Positions 36,960 through 45,750 of a DNA stretch of 64,000 bases are shown here, in pieces. The position numbers and the translations under genes are program-made. How positions within the stretch are numbered: position 1 is the first letter of the stretch; each line of letters starts with the position of its first letter. The stretch covers positions 202,482-266,481 of the forward strand of contig NZ_BMEU01000001.1 of NCBI RefSeq assembly GCF_014637085.1, in the 5' to 3' direction. The DNA comes from Comamonas phosphati. Lineage in GTDB: Bacteria; Pseudomonadota; Gammaproteobacteria; Burkholderiales; Burkholderiaceae_C. The notes beneath the pieces were generated by a model. That model ran no database searches, had not been told where the DNA came from, and was given only the letters and a program-made list of their open reading frames with translations.

Positions 36960-37934
36960 TCAGAGCAGATGGCCTGCGGGCAGCGGCCGGCCGGCCAGGT
37001 GGTCCACGATATTGGCGGCCGTGAGCGTTGCCACGCGCAGCGCGGCCTGGCGCGTGACGCCGGCCACATGCGGGGTCAGCAGCACCTGGGGCATCCGGGT
37101 GAGCGGGTGATCCTGCGGCAGCGGTTCGGTGTCGAAGGTGTCGAGCCCGGCGCCGGCCAGGTGACCGCTTTCCAGCGCCGCCAGCAGCGCAGCTTCATGG
37201 ACGACGGGGCCGCGCGCCGTATTGACCAGCAGGCTGCCGGGGCGCAGCAGCGCCAGTTCGCGCGCGCCTATCAGGCCGCGCGTGTCCTCGGTCAGCGGGC
37301 AGTGCAGGCTCAGGATGTCCACCTGGGGCAGCAGCCGGTGCAGCTCGGGTTCGCAGTCAAAGCCGTCGGCCCGGCCTGCGGGGCGCAGCACCAGTAGCTT
37401 CGCGCCCAGGGCCGCGGCCAGCTGCGCCGTGGCACGGCCTATGGCGCCGTAGCCGATGATGCCCACGGTGGAGCCGCGGAAGTCGCGCCCCTGCCAATGG
37501 CTGCCGGGCCAGCTGCCGGCCCAGCCGCCGGCGCGCACCTGCCGGTCCAGCTGCGGCAACTGGCGCACCTGGGCCAGCATCAGCGCCAGCGCATGCTCGG
37601 CCACGGCCGGGGCATTGGCGGCCAGCGCCACGGCCACGGCCACGCCTTGCGCGCGGGCCGCTTCGAGGTCCACGCTGTCCACGCCGGCGCCGTTCTTGGC
37701 CACGATGCGCAGCGCTGGCGCTGCGCGCAGCACGGAGGCGGTCACGGGCTTGGAGCCGCGCAGCACCAGGGCCTGGGCACCGGTCTGCGCCAGCCGCTCG
37801 GCCAGGCTGGTTTCGGTGATGGGCTCGGCCATGAAATGGATTTGCCCGCCGGCGGCCTGCACCAGGGCCTGGGCTTCGGGCGCCCAGTGCTCGGCGGTGA
37901 CGAGAACGTTGAATAGGGGATTGGTAGCGATCAT
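36960..37934 (-). CDS. D-2-hydroxyacid dehydrogenase (NAD-binding)
   Basis: This 324-residue enzyme has the D-isomer-specific 2-hydroxyacid dehydrogenase layout. The Rossmann motif is GIIGYGAIGRATAQL, the catalytic Arg lies in LLVNTARGPVVHEAAL, the Glu in AGAGLDTFDTEPLP and the His in LLTPHVAGVTR. Substrates could be a hydroxypyruvate, tartronate semialdehyde or keto-acid intermediate of the cluster. Its ATG overlaps the end of the sialidase-like gene by 4 nt (ATGA), so the two are translationally coupled. Confidence 0.9.
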   Translation of the reverse strand: MIATNPLFNVLVTAEHWAPEAQALVQAAGGQIHFMAEPITETSLAERLAQTGAQALVLRGSKPVTASVLRAAPALRIVAKNGAGVDSVDLEAARAQGVAVAVALAANAPAVAEHALALMLAQVRQLPQLDRQVRAGGWAGSWPGSHWQGRDFRGSTVGIIGYGAIGRATAQLAAALGAKLLVLRPAGRADGFDCEPELHRLLPQVDILSLHCPLTEDTRGLIGARELALLRPGSLLVNTARGPVVHEAALLAALESGHLAGAGLDTFDTEPLPQDHPLTRMPQVLLTPHVAGVTRQAALRVATLTAANIVDHLAGRPLPAGHLL

Positions 37935-39085
37935 GGTTGTGCGGTCACCCAGTCCGGCTGCACGCGCACATGGCGGATGTGCTGGCGGAACACGGTATAG
38001 GCCAGATGCAGCGCGCCGTCGGCGCCCTGCCGGAGCGAGGGGTAGGAGTATTCGCGGTTGCGGCCGCGTTCGGAGTCGTTGCTCATGCACCAGCCGTCGC
38101 CCACCTCGAGCTTGCGCTGCCAGGGCCAGCTCAGGCCGTCGTCGGCCGACAGAGCCAGCGTCATGGGTGCGCGGGGCGCGCCCCAGAACGCGCGGCGTCC
38201 GGTGGTGGGCTCCTGCGTGGGCGCTGGAGTGGCATCGTCGAGTTCGTCATACAGCGACTCGCGCCGCTCGGTGGCATTGGCCGCGCTGCTGGCGTTGAAG
38301 ATCATGGCCAGGCGTCCGTCGGCCAGGCGCAGGGCCTGGATGGACGAGTTGTTGTTGGGCAGCGCCGTGGGCTCGGGCACCTGCCAGGTCTGGCCGCCGT
38401 CGTCGCTGCGGCTGCGGTAGACGTGGTCGGCCCAGCGGCTGCGGAAGAACGCCAGCAGGCCGCCGTCCGATGCTGGCACGATGCTCATGTGCACGCAGCC
38501 CAGGCTGCCGGGCACGGTGATGCGCTGCCAACTGCGGCCCTGATCGGCGGAGCGCAGCACGCCGCTGTCGTCGTGGCTGCCGTCCCAGGCCTGGCCGCTC
38601 TGGCTGCGGCAGTGGAAGACCGGCAGCAGCCAGCTGCCGTCGGTGTGGATGTGTATGGGCTGGCGCACAAAGGTGCCGGCCGGCGCGTCGGCCAGGGTCT
38701 CGGCGGGTTCCCAGCTCAGGCCGTGGTCGCGCGACAGGCGCCGGCGCACCACCGAGGTGTCCTGGTGGCCCGAATGCTGCGCGGTGTGCAGCAGCCACAG
38801 CGCACCATCGGGCGCAGGGAACAGCACGGGGTTCTGCTCCGAGCGCTCGGCATCGTGCGACAGCTGGACGGGACCGGACCACTGCGCGGCGCCGGGGGCG
38901 AGGCGCGACATGAAGACCGAGATGTCGGAGCGGCCCTCCATCGAGCCGCCGAACCACACGCAGGCGAGGGTGCCGTCGCCCAGCACCATCAGATTGGCCG
39001 CGTGGGCCTGGACGCAGGGCGAGGGCAGGTCGGCCACCAGGCGGGCCGGGTCTTCGGGGTGCGGGCGCAGCAATCCATCAAGCAT
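37931..39085 (-). CDS. Cytosolic sialidase-fold (BNR repeat) protein
   Basis: This 384-residue six-bladed propeller has four clear Asp-boxes of the S-x-D-x-G-x-[ST]-W type: residues 118-125 (SRDHGLSW), 179-186 (SADQGRSW), 227-234 (SDDGGQTW) and 313-320 (SADDGLSW). The N-terminus has the BNR_2 family pattern HAANLMVLGDGTLACVWFGG. There is no signal peptide, so it should act in the cytoplasm, which is odd for a sialidase in a soil-type bacterium with no sialic acid genes around. It is coupled to the dehydrogenase and 9 nt from the TctC gene. I suspect a hydrolase or lyase on a sugar-acid derivative, but this is inference. Confidence 0.87.
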   Translation of the reverse strand: MLDGLLRPHPEDPARLVADLPSPCVQAHAANLMVLGDGTLACVWFGGSMEGRSDISVFMSRLAPGAAQWSGPVQLSHDAERSEQNPVLFPAPDGALWLLHTAQHSGHQDTSVVRRRLSRDHGLSWEPAETLADAPAGTFVRQPIHIHTDGSWLLPVFHCRSQSGQAWDGSHDDSGVLRSADQGRSWQRITVPGSLGCVHMSIVPASDGGLLAFFRSRWADHVYRSRSDDGGQTWQVPEPTALPNNNSSIQALRLADGRLAMIFNASSAANATERRESLYDELDDATPAPTQEPTTGRRAFWGAPRAPMTLALSADDGLSWPWQRKLEVGDGWCMSNDSERGRNREYSYPSLRQGADGALHLAYTVFRQHIRHVRVQPDWVTAQP

Positions 39086-39094
39086 TGGTTTTCC

Positions 39095-40087
39095 TCAATC
39101 AGCTTTGATCTTGGCCGACTTGATCAGGCCGCCGATGCGCTGGTATTCGCCGGGCACGAAAGCGCGCAGCTCGGCTGCATCGCCGCTGCCCGGGGTCACG
39201 CCCAGGTCGCGCAGCTTGGAGGCTACCTCGGGCTGCTTCAAGGCCTTGGCCAGCGCGCCGGAGAGCTTGGCACTCACGTCGGCGGGTGTCTTTGCCGGGG
39301 CGAACAGCGCATACCAGGCCGAGAACTCGAACTGCGGATAGCCGGCCTCGGCAAAGGTCGGCACGTTGGGCAGCTCCGGCAGGCGGGCGGCAGATCCCAC
39401 GGCCAGGGCGCGCACCTTGCCGCCGCGCAGCAGCGGCATGGAGTTGGTGGCGGTGTCGAAGATGACCGGAATGCGGCCGCCGATCAGGTCCACGATGTGG
39501 GCGTTGCCGCCCTTGTAGGGCACGTGCGTCATGTTGACCTTGGCGATCGACACGAACAGCTCGCCGGCCAGGTGCAGCGGCGAGCCGTTGCCCGAGGAGC
39601 CGTACATCACGGCCTGCGGGTCCTTGCGGGCCGCGTCCACCACGTCCTTGAGCGACTTGTAGGGCGAGTCGTTGGCCGTGATGGCGATGATGGGCGCGCT
39701 GCCTATCATGCCTATGGGCTCGAAATCCTTGACCGGGTCGTACTCGGTCTTGATCAGGTGCGGGCTGGCGGCGTGCGTGGCCAGGCCGCCGACCAGCAGC
39801 GTGTAGCCGTCTGCCGGTGCACGCGAGACTATGCCCGCGCCCAGCAGCGCTCCGGCGCCCGGGCGGTTGTCCACGATGGTGGCGGTGCCCAGCACTTCGC
39901 CCATCTTCTGGCCCACCAGGCGTCCCAGCATGTCGTTGGCGCCGCCCGCAGGGTAGGGCACCACGAAGGTGATGGGCTTGCTCGGGAAGGGGCCTTGTGC
40001 CTGTGCCTGCGGCATGGCGGCCGCAAGGGCCAGTGCCGCCAGTGCGCCCAGTACGGGCCTGCGGGTGAGGTGTTGGGATTTGCTCAT
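39095..40087 (-). CDS. Tripartite tricarboxylate transporter binding protein (Bug/TctC)
   Basis: This periplasmic Bug-family solute-binding protein has 330 residues. A signal peptide (LGALAALALAAAMPQAQA) precedes the carboxylate-binding segments PITFVVPYPAGGANDMLGR, VDNRPGAGALLGAGIVSRAP and MYGSSGNGSPLHLAGE. No TctA/TctB membrane genes are near, as is usual for Bug proteins. It probably binds the carboxylate that the cluster degrades. GGAGA lies before the ATG. Confidence 0.92.
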   Translation of the reverse strand: MSKSQHLTRRPVLGALAALALAAAMPQAQAQGPFPSKPITFVVPYPAGGANDMLGRLVGQKMGEVLGTATIVDNRPGAGALLGAGIVSRAPADGYTLLVGGLATHAASPHLIKTEYDPVKDFEPIGMIGSAPIIAITANDSPYKSLKDVVDAARKDPQAVMYGSSGNGSPLHLAGELFVSIAKVNMTHVPYKGGNAHIVDLIGGRIPVIFDTATNSMPLLRGGKVRALAVGSAARLPELPNVPTFAEAGYPQFEFSAWYALFAPAKTPADVSAKLSGALAKALKQPEVASKLRDLGVTPGSGDAAELRAFVPGEYQRIGGLIKSAKIKAD

Positions 40088-40124
40088 GGTTTGTCTCCTG
40101 TTGTGATTGGATTTCTGAGTCGCG

Positions 40125-41603
40125 TCAATCCAGTTGTCCCTGGCAGACGTATTTGGTGTGCAGGTAGTCGTCAAGCCCGTGGGTGGAGCCTTCGCGGCCG
40201 TAGCCTGATTCCTTGACGCCGCCGAAGGGCGCGGCCTCGGCGGCGAGCGCGCCTTCGTTGATGCCGACGATGCCGGTCTCAAGCAGCTCGGCCACACGCC
40301 AGATGCGGCGCACGTCCTGGCTGTAGAAGTAGGCGGCCAGGCCGAAGGGCGTGTCGTTGGCGGCGGCCAGCACCTCGACTTCATCGTCGAACACGGTCAG
40401 CGGCGCCACGGGGCCGAAGGTTTCCTCGCAGGCGCAGGCCATGCCGGCGTCGGCGCCGGACAGCACCGTGGGCGCGTAGTAGTGGGGGCCGAGTTCGGCC
40501 AGGCGCCTGCCGCCGGCCAGGACCGCGGCGCCCTTGGCCACGGCGTCCTGCACATGGCGCTCGATCTTCTCGACGGCGCGGGCGTTGATCATGGGGCCGA
40601 TCTGCGAGGCCGGATCGCTGGCCGGCCCCACGTGTAGGGCGGCCACGCGCGCGGCCAGCTTTTGCGCGAATGCATCGAACACGGCGCGCTGCACGAATAC
40701 GCGGTTGGGGCAGACGCAGGTCTGGCCGCCGTTGCGGAACTTGGCGGCCATGAGGCCTTCGACGGCTGCATCCACATCGGCATCGTCGAACACGATGAAG
40801 GGCGCGTTGCCGCCCAGCTCCAGCGAGAGCTTCTTGAGCGTATCGGCGCTGCGGCGCGCCAGGTGCTTGCCCACGGGGGTGGAACCCGTGAAGGTGATCT
40901 TGCGCACGCGCGCATCGTCAAGCCACACATCGACCACCTCGGGCGTCTTCTCGCGCGAGGCGGTGACGATGTTGAGCACGCCGGCCGGCACGCCGGCCTC
41001 GTGCGCCAGCAGCACCAGGGCCAGCGAGGTCAGCGGCGTGTCCTCGGCGGGCTTGCAGACCACGGTGCAGCCGGCGGCCAGCGCCGGCGCGATCTTGCGC
41101 GCAATCATGGCGGCCGGGAAGTTCCAGGGCGTGATGGCGGCCACCACGCCCACGGGCTCGCGCAGCGCGAACATGCGCCGGCCCGGCACGGGCGCGGGAA
41201 TCACCTCGCCGTTCATGCGCGTGGCTTCCTCGCCAAACCATTCGATATAGCTGGCGGCATAGGCCACTTCGCCCTTGCCTTCGGCCAGCGGCTTGCCCTG
41301 CTCCAGCGAGATCAGCTTGCCCAGGTCGTCCTGGTGGGCCAGCACCAGGTCGTTCCAGCGCTTGATGATGACTGCGCGCTGCTTGGCCGGCAGCTTGCGC
41401 CAGGCGGGAAAGGCGGCATGGGCGGCATCCAGCGCGGCGCGCGCTTCGGCAGCGCCCGAGTCCGGCACTTCGGTGATGAGGGCGCCGGTGGCCGGATCGG
41501 TCACGGCCAAACGTGGGGCAGGGGCGGCGGGCGCATCGCGCCACTGGCCGGCGATGAAGTTGGCGCTGCGGATCAGGTCGGGGCGGGTGAGTGTCAGGGG
41601 CAT
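40125..41603 (-). CDS. NAD(P)-dependent succinate-semialdehyde-type dehydrogenase
   Basis: This aldehyde dehydrogenase of 492 residues is closest in character to GabD/alpha-ketoglutarate-semialdehyde dehydrogenases. It shows the NAD-binding ITPWNFPAAMIARKIAPALA and FTGSTPVGKHLAR, the catalytic Glu in SLELGGNAP and the catalytic Cys in RNGGQTCVCPNRV. The C-terminus has GGVKESGYGREGSTHGLDDYL. Within the cluster it could oxidise the semialdehyde released by the aldolase. ATG 41624 is an alternative start; neither has a good ribosome site. Confidence 0.9.
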   Translation of the reverse strand: MPLTLTRPDLIRSANFIAGQWRDAPAAPAPRLAVTDPATGALITEVPDSGAAEARAALDAAHAAFPAWRKLPAKQRAVIIKRWNDLVLAHQDDLGKLISLEQGKPLAEGKGEVAYAASYIEWFGEEATRMNGEVIPAPVPGRRMFALREPVGVVAAITPWNFPAAMIARKIAPALAAGCTVVCKPAEDTPLTSLALVLLAHEAGVPAGVLNIVTASREKTPEVVDVWLDDARVRKITFTGSTPVGKHLARRSADTLKKLSLELGGNAPFIVFDDADVDAAVEGLMAAKFRNGGQTCVCPNRVFVQRAVFDAFAQKLAARVAALHVGPASDPASQIGPMINARAVEKIERHVQDAVAKGAAVLAGGRRLAELGPHYYAPTVLSGADAGMACACEETFGPVAPLTVFDDEVEVLAAANDTPFGLAAYFYSQDVRRIWRVAELLETGIVGINEGALAAEAAPFGGVKESGYGREGSTHGLDDYLHTKYVCQGQLD

Positions 41604-41668
41604 GGTTTTGAATGAAATTGGCATCTAGGTCTTATACAATAATCGCTAATAGCTATTGTTTTGATAGT

Positions 41669-43198
41669 TCAGCTCACGATGCCCAGGTGCCAGGGCACGA
41701 ACTCGTGGTCGCCCAGGCCCAGCAGCTCGCTCTTGGTGGCTTCGCCGCTGGCGTGGCGCAGGATCTGCTCGAAGATGCGCCGGCCCATCTCGGGCACCGT
41801 GCATTCGCCGTCCACGATCAGGCCGCAGTTGATGTCCATGTCCTCCGACAAGCGCAGGTACATGGGCGTGTTGCTGGCCAGCTTGATGGTGGGCGCGGGC
41901 TTGCTGCCGAACATGGAGCCGCGCCCCGTGGTGAAGCAGATCAGGTTGGCGCCGCTGGCGATCTGGCCCGTGGAGGCCACGGGGTCGTAGCCGGGCGAGT
42001 CCATGAAGACAAAGCCGCTCTCGGTGATGGGTTCGGCGTATTCGTACACCGCGCGCAGCGGCGTGGTGCCGCCCTTCATGGCCGAGCCCAGCGATTTCTC
42101 GAAGATGTTGGCCAGGCCGCCGGCCTGGTTTCCGTGGCCCACTACGCCGTTGAACTGGGCGTTCTGGCCGGCGGTGTATTTTTCCCACCAGGCCAGGCGG
42201 TCCAGCAGCTTCTGGCCGACCTCGGGGCTGATGGCGCGGCGCGTGAGCATGAACTCCACGCCGTGGATCTCGGGCGTCTCGCTGAGGATGGCCGTGCCGC
42301 CGTGGCGCACCAGGATGTCCATGGCCGCGCCCAGGGCCGGGTTGGCCGTGATGCCCGAGAAGCCGTCCGAGCCGCCGCATTCCAGGCCGATCTTGAGGTG
42401 GGAGGCAGCAACCGTGCTGCGCTGCGCCTGGTTGGCGATGGGCAGCATTTCCTCGATGGCGGCAATACCGGCCACGATGGTGGCGCGCGTGCCGCCCACG
42501 TCCTGCATCACGAAGCTGCGCAGCAGCTGGCTTTCGTGCAGGCCCTGCGACTCCATCAGCCCGTCGACCTGGTTGCGCTCGCAGCCCAGGCCCACGATGA
42601 GCACGCCCGCCAGGTTGGGGTGGCGCGCGTAGCCGGCCAGCGTGCGGCGCAGCACGTCGAAATGCTCGCTGGGCGAGGACATGCCGCAGCCGCTGGTCTG
42701 GGCGAACGCGGCCACGCCGTCGACGTTGGGAAAAGCCGCCAGCCGCTCGGGCGTGAAGTGCGCGGCGATGTTCTTGATCACGGTGGCCGAGCAGTTCACC
42801 GACGACAGGATGCCGACGAAGTTGCGCGTGCCCACGCGGCCGTCGGCGCGCACAAAGCCCTGGAAGCTGGCGCGCTCGCCCTCGGGTACGTAGTCCACGG
42901 GCCGCACGTCGGCGCCGAAGGCCGGGTCGCGGTAGTAGTCCACCAGCTGCAGGTTGTGGCTGTGCACGTAGTCGCCGGGCTCCAGCTCGCGCGTGGCCAC
43001 GCCGATCACGGTGTCGTACTTTCGGACCTGCTCGCCCGCGGCGATGCGGCGGGCGGCAATCTTGTGGCCCGCCGGCACCTGGGCGCGCGTGCGCTGGGCC
43101 AGCCCGGGGATTTCCTGGCCCAGCGCCAGTGCGGTCCTGGCGACGAACACGTTGTCGTTGGGGTGCAGGTGCAGCAGCGGACTGTCAATGCTGGGCAT
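41669..43198 (-). CDS. UxaA-family dehydratase (altronate/galactarate type)
   Basis: This 509-residue protein joins an N-terminal SAF domain (about residues 1-90: LHLHPNDNVFVARTALALGQ, ending DYVHSHNL) to the catalytic domain. The latter carries GFVRADGRVGTRN, SGCGMSSPSE, GLGCERNQVDGL, LKIGLECGGSDGFSGITANP and GHGNQAGG. UxaA and GarD dehydrate altronate and galactarate to 2-keto-3-deoxy acids, with iron. The residues do not tell me which sugar acid is used here. It is the second gene of the LysR-linked cluster, 70 nt after the TctC gene. Confidence 0.9.
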   Translation of the reverse strand: MPSIDSPLLHLHPNDNVFVARTALALGQEIPGLAQRTRAQVPAGHKIAARRIAAGEQVRKYDTVIGVATRELEPGDYVHSHNLQLVDYYRDPAFGADVRPVDYVPEGERASFQGFVRADGRVGTRNFVGILSSVNCSATVIKNIAAHFTPERLAAFPNVDGVAAFAQTSGCGMSSPSEHFDVLRRTLAGYARHPNLAGVLIVGLGCERNQVDGLMESQGLHESQLLRSFVMQDVGGTRATIVAGIAAIEEMLPIANQAQRSTVAASHLKIGLECGGSDGFSGITANPALGAAMDILVRHGGTAILSETPEIHGVEFMLTRRAISPEVGQKLLDRLAWWEKYTAGQNAQFNGVVGHGNQAGGLANIFEKSLGSAMKGGTTPLRAVYEYAEPITESGFVFMDSPGYDPVASTGQIASGANLICFTTGRGSMFGSKPAPTIKLASNTPMYLRLSEDMDINCGLIVDGECTVPEMGRRIFEQILRHASGEATKSELLGLGDHEFVPWHLGIVS

Positions 43199-43268
43199 GG
43201 GGGGCTTTCATCGTCTTTGGTTCTGGAGCAGAGCCGTTTTTTTGCGCAGGAGCGGCCCCGGGGATGGG

Positions 43269-44255
43269 TCAACCGCGCATCATCTCGCGCAGCTTGAGCC
43301 GGTCGATCAGCACGGTTTCCTTCTGGTAGACCGTGTTCACGTACTTTCCGTAATCGGGGCCGTCCAGGTACATCACCGGGGCGTCGATCTTGTCGGTCAC
43401 GGCCTTGAATTCGGGGCTGGTCACGGCCTGCTTGAAGGCCGCGCGCAGCTTGGCCAGGATGGCCGGGTCAACGCCCCTGGGTGCGCCGATGCCGTTGGGC
43501 GCATCGACCACCACGTTGTAGCCCAGCTCCTTGAGCGTGGGCGTGTTCTGGAAGCGCGGCGGGCGCTGCTCGCCCCAGGTGGCCAGCAGGCGCAGCTTGC
43601 CGGCTTCCACATGCGGGGCCCAGGAGCTGGAGTCGGCCAGGGCATCCACATGCCCGCCCAGCACGCCCTGAAGCGCCTCGGCGCCGCCCTTGTAGGGCAC
43701 GGCGTTGAACCGGATGCCGGCCACGCCGGCGAATTCCTCCATGCCCACGTGCGTGGCGCCGCCCACGCCGGCATGGGCGTAGCTGACCTGGCCGGGGCGG
43801 CCCTTGGCCGCATCGACCAGGTCCTTGAGCGTCTTGAAAGGCGAGTCGGCCCGCACGGCAATGCCGAAGGTCTGGCCCGAGGTGCGGGCGATGTAGCTGA
43901 AATCCTTGCGCGGATCGGCGGCCAGCATGCCCAGCTGGGCAAAGCGCGTGACCGAGATCGGTATCTGGCCGATGGTGTAGCCGTCGGGCTTGGCCGAGGC
44001 CAGCACCTTGGCACCGATCATGCCCGAGGCGCCCGCCCGGTTTTCCACCACGATGCTCTGGCCCAGCACCTTGCCGGCCACGGTGCACAGCGCGCGCATG
44101 GACTGGTCGGCCGTACCGCCCGCGGGCCAGGGGCAGATGAAGACGATGGGACGCTCGGGCCAGCTCTGGGCCATCAGCGGGCGCGTGGCCGCCAGCGCGG
44201 CGGCGCCCAGGGAACTGTACAGAAAGTCGCGGCGGGTAGGCCGGAAGGGCTGCAT
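43269..44255 (-). CDS. Bug/TctC solute-binding protein, Tat-type signal
   Basis: This second binding protein of the cluster has 328 residues. Its leader has a twin-arginine motif (TRRDFLYSSLG) before AATRPLMAQ, so it may use the Tat route. The mature protein shows PIVFICPWPAGGTADQSMRA, VENRAGASGMIGAK and AHAGVGGATHVGME. It is the first minus-strand gene, beside the divergent LysR, and GGAGA precedes the ATG. It probably binds the carboxylic acid that induces the cluster. Confidence 0.9.
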   Translation of the reverse strand: MQPFRPTRRDFLYSSLGAAALAATRPLMAQSWPERPIVFICPWPAGGTADQSMRALCTVAGKVLGQSIVVENRAGASGMIGAKVLASAKPDGYTIGQIPISVTRFAQLGMLAADPRKDFSYIARTSGQTFGIAVRADSPFKTLKDLVDAAKGRPGQVSYAHAGVGGATHVGMEEFAGVAGIRFNAVPYKGGAEALQGVLGGHVDALADSSSWAPHVEAGKLRLLATWGEQRPPRFQNTPTLKELGYNVVVDAPNGIGAPRGVDPAILAKLRAAFKQAVTSPEFKAVTDKIDAPVMYLDGPDYGKYVNTVYQKETVLIDRLKLREMMRG

Positions 44256-44370
44256 GCGTGGGTCTCCTGTCGAGTTCTATGTTTGTGCAGCCCTGATTGT
44301 TCAAAAATACATCATGACAATCCAATGAAAAGATAGACTCTCTTCATAACCAAACAGTAATGATGAGACG

Positions 44371-45306
44371 ATGAGCAAGATCGACCGCGTGCTGCGCAGC
44401 AATCTCAAGCTGCGCCACCTGCAACTGCTGGTGGCGCTGGACCAGTTCCGGCATCTGGGCCGGGCGGCGGAGTTTCTGTCGGTCACGCAGCCGGCGGTCT
44501 CCAAGACCCTGGCCGAGGTGGAGCGCATGCTGGGCATGCCGCTGTTCGAGCGCAGCACGCGCGGCACCGAGCCCACGGCCGCGGGCGTGAGCATGGTGCG
44601 TTTTGCGCGCTCGGTGCTCGCGGGCTTCGAACGCACGCGCGACGAGATGGCCGCCGAGGCCAGCGGTGCCCGCGGCCGCACCAGCGTGGGCGCCATGGTC
44701 GTGGCCACGCCGGTGCTGCTGGCCCGGGCCGTGGAACGCCTCAAGGCACGCTCGGCCCAGACCACGGTGCTGGTCGAGGAGGGCGACCTCACGCGGCTGC
44801 TGCCCAAGCTGCGCCTGGGCGAGCTGGACCTGTTCGTGGGCCGGCTGGAGCCAGGCTACGCCTCGCCGGACCTCGAGACCGAAGTCCTGTACCGCGATCC
44901 CATGGTGGCCGTGGTGCGGTCCGGCCATCCGCTGGCGCGCAAGCGCCAGGTGCGCTGGGCCGACATCGCCGGCCAGCCCTGCGTGATGCCGCCGCCCTGG
45001 GCTTCGCTGCGCGTCAAGCTCGAGCAGCAGTTCTTCGCCCACGACCTGCATCCGCCAGCCGATATCGTGGAGTCGGCCTCCTTCCTGTCGCAGATATCCT
45101 TTCTGCACCAGCGCGGCGCCGTGGCCTTCATGGCGCGCACGGTGGCGCAGCACTTTGCGCAGCAGGGGCTGCTGGCCGTGCTCAGGCTGGAGGTGCCGGT
45201 GGAGCTGCCGCCCGTAGGCCTGATCACGCTGCGCGGCCAGCCGATGACGCCGGTGACGGGGCTGCTGGTGGAGTGCCTGCGCGAGGTGGGTGGCTCCATG
45301 CACTGA
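44371..45306 (+). CDS. LysR-family regulator (GbpR/PcaQ-like)
   Basis: This regulator of 311 residues opens with the extended N-terminus seen in the GbpR/PcaQ group (SNLKLRHLQLLVALDQFRHLG, then RAAEFLSVTQPAVSKTLAEVE). The effector domain spans about residues 95-300. That subgroup governs sugar and aromatic acid catabolism. It faces away from the TctC/UxaA cluster across 115 nt, so it is the likely activator. The inducer is unknown. Confidence 0.92.
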   Translation: MSKIDRVLRSNLKLRHLQLLVALDQFRHLGRAAEFLSVTQPAVSKTLAEVERMLGMPLFERSTRGTEPTAAGVSMVRFARSVLAGFERTRDEMAAEASGARGRTSVGAMVVATPVLLARAVERLKARSAQTTVLVEEGDLTRLLPKLRLGELDLFVGRLEPGYASPDLETEVLYRDPMVAVVRSGHPLARKRQVRWADIAGQPCVMPPPWASLRVKLEQQFFAHDLHPPADIVESASFLSQISFLHQRGAVAFMARTVAQHFAQQGLLAVLRLEVPVELPPVGLITLRGQPMTPVTGLLVECLREVGGSMH

Positions 45307-45397
45307 GCCGTGGGGGCGTGACGCCGGCCATCGCGCCAGATACATGCCAGGCACATCCCGGCGCTGGTGGATATTGCTGCCGGGATAGGGTTGATAT

Positions 45398-45421
45398 TTC
45401 AATAAATATTGTATTATTGAA
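45398..45421 (+). promoter_or_regulatory. ArsR operator
   Basis: TTCAATAA (45398-45405) and TTATTGAA (45414-45421) form perfect 8-bp inverted arms around ATATTGTA. The AT-rich site ends 2 nt before the arsR start codon. It fits an ArsR/SmtB-type operator for autorepression released by As(III). Confidence 0.75.
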
Positions 45422-45423
45422 TA

Positions 45424-45750
45424 ATGCAGGAAACCGATGCCGTCAAATCCCTTGCCGCCCTGGCCCAGGAAGTGCGTCTGCGCGTGTTCCGGGCCCTGGT
45501 GGTGACTGGCCAGGAAGGGCTGACGCCCGGCGCCGTGGCCGAGCAGCTGGGCATTGCGCCCAACGCGCTGTCATTCCACCTCAAGGAACTGGCCCATGCC
45601 GGCCTGGTCACGCAGGAGCGCCAGGGACGCAATCTGATCTACCGCGCCTCGTTTCCCGCCATGAACGCGCTACTGGACTATCTGACCGAGAACTGCTGCC
45701 AGGGCGCCGACTGTGCCGCCAGCCAGGCGGCTTCCCGCAAATATTGCTAA
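45424..45750 (+). CDS. arsR: ArsR-family arsenic-responsive repressor
   Basis: This winged-helix repressor has 108 residues. The helix-turn-helix spans about residues 33-60 (GLTPGAVAEQLGIAPNALSFHLKEL). The usual ELCVCDL metal site in the recognition helix is absent. Instead the C-terminus has Cys91, Cys92 and Cys97 in ENCCQGADC, plus Cys108, similar to the atypical As(III) site of the Acidithiobacillus-type ArsR. The operator touches the start codon and no Shine-Dalgarno is visible, so the mRNA may be leaderless. Its TAA shares a base with the arsC ATG (TAATG). Confidence 0.93.
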   Translation: MQETDAVKSLAALAQEVRLRVFRALVVTGQEGLTPGAVAEQLGIAPNALSFHLKELAHAGLVTQERQGRNLIYRASFPAMNALLDYLTENCCQGADCAASQAASRKYC

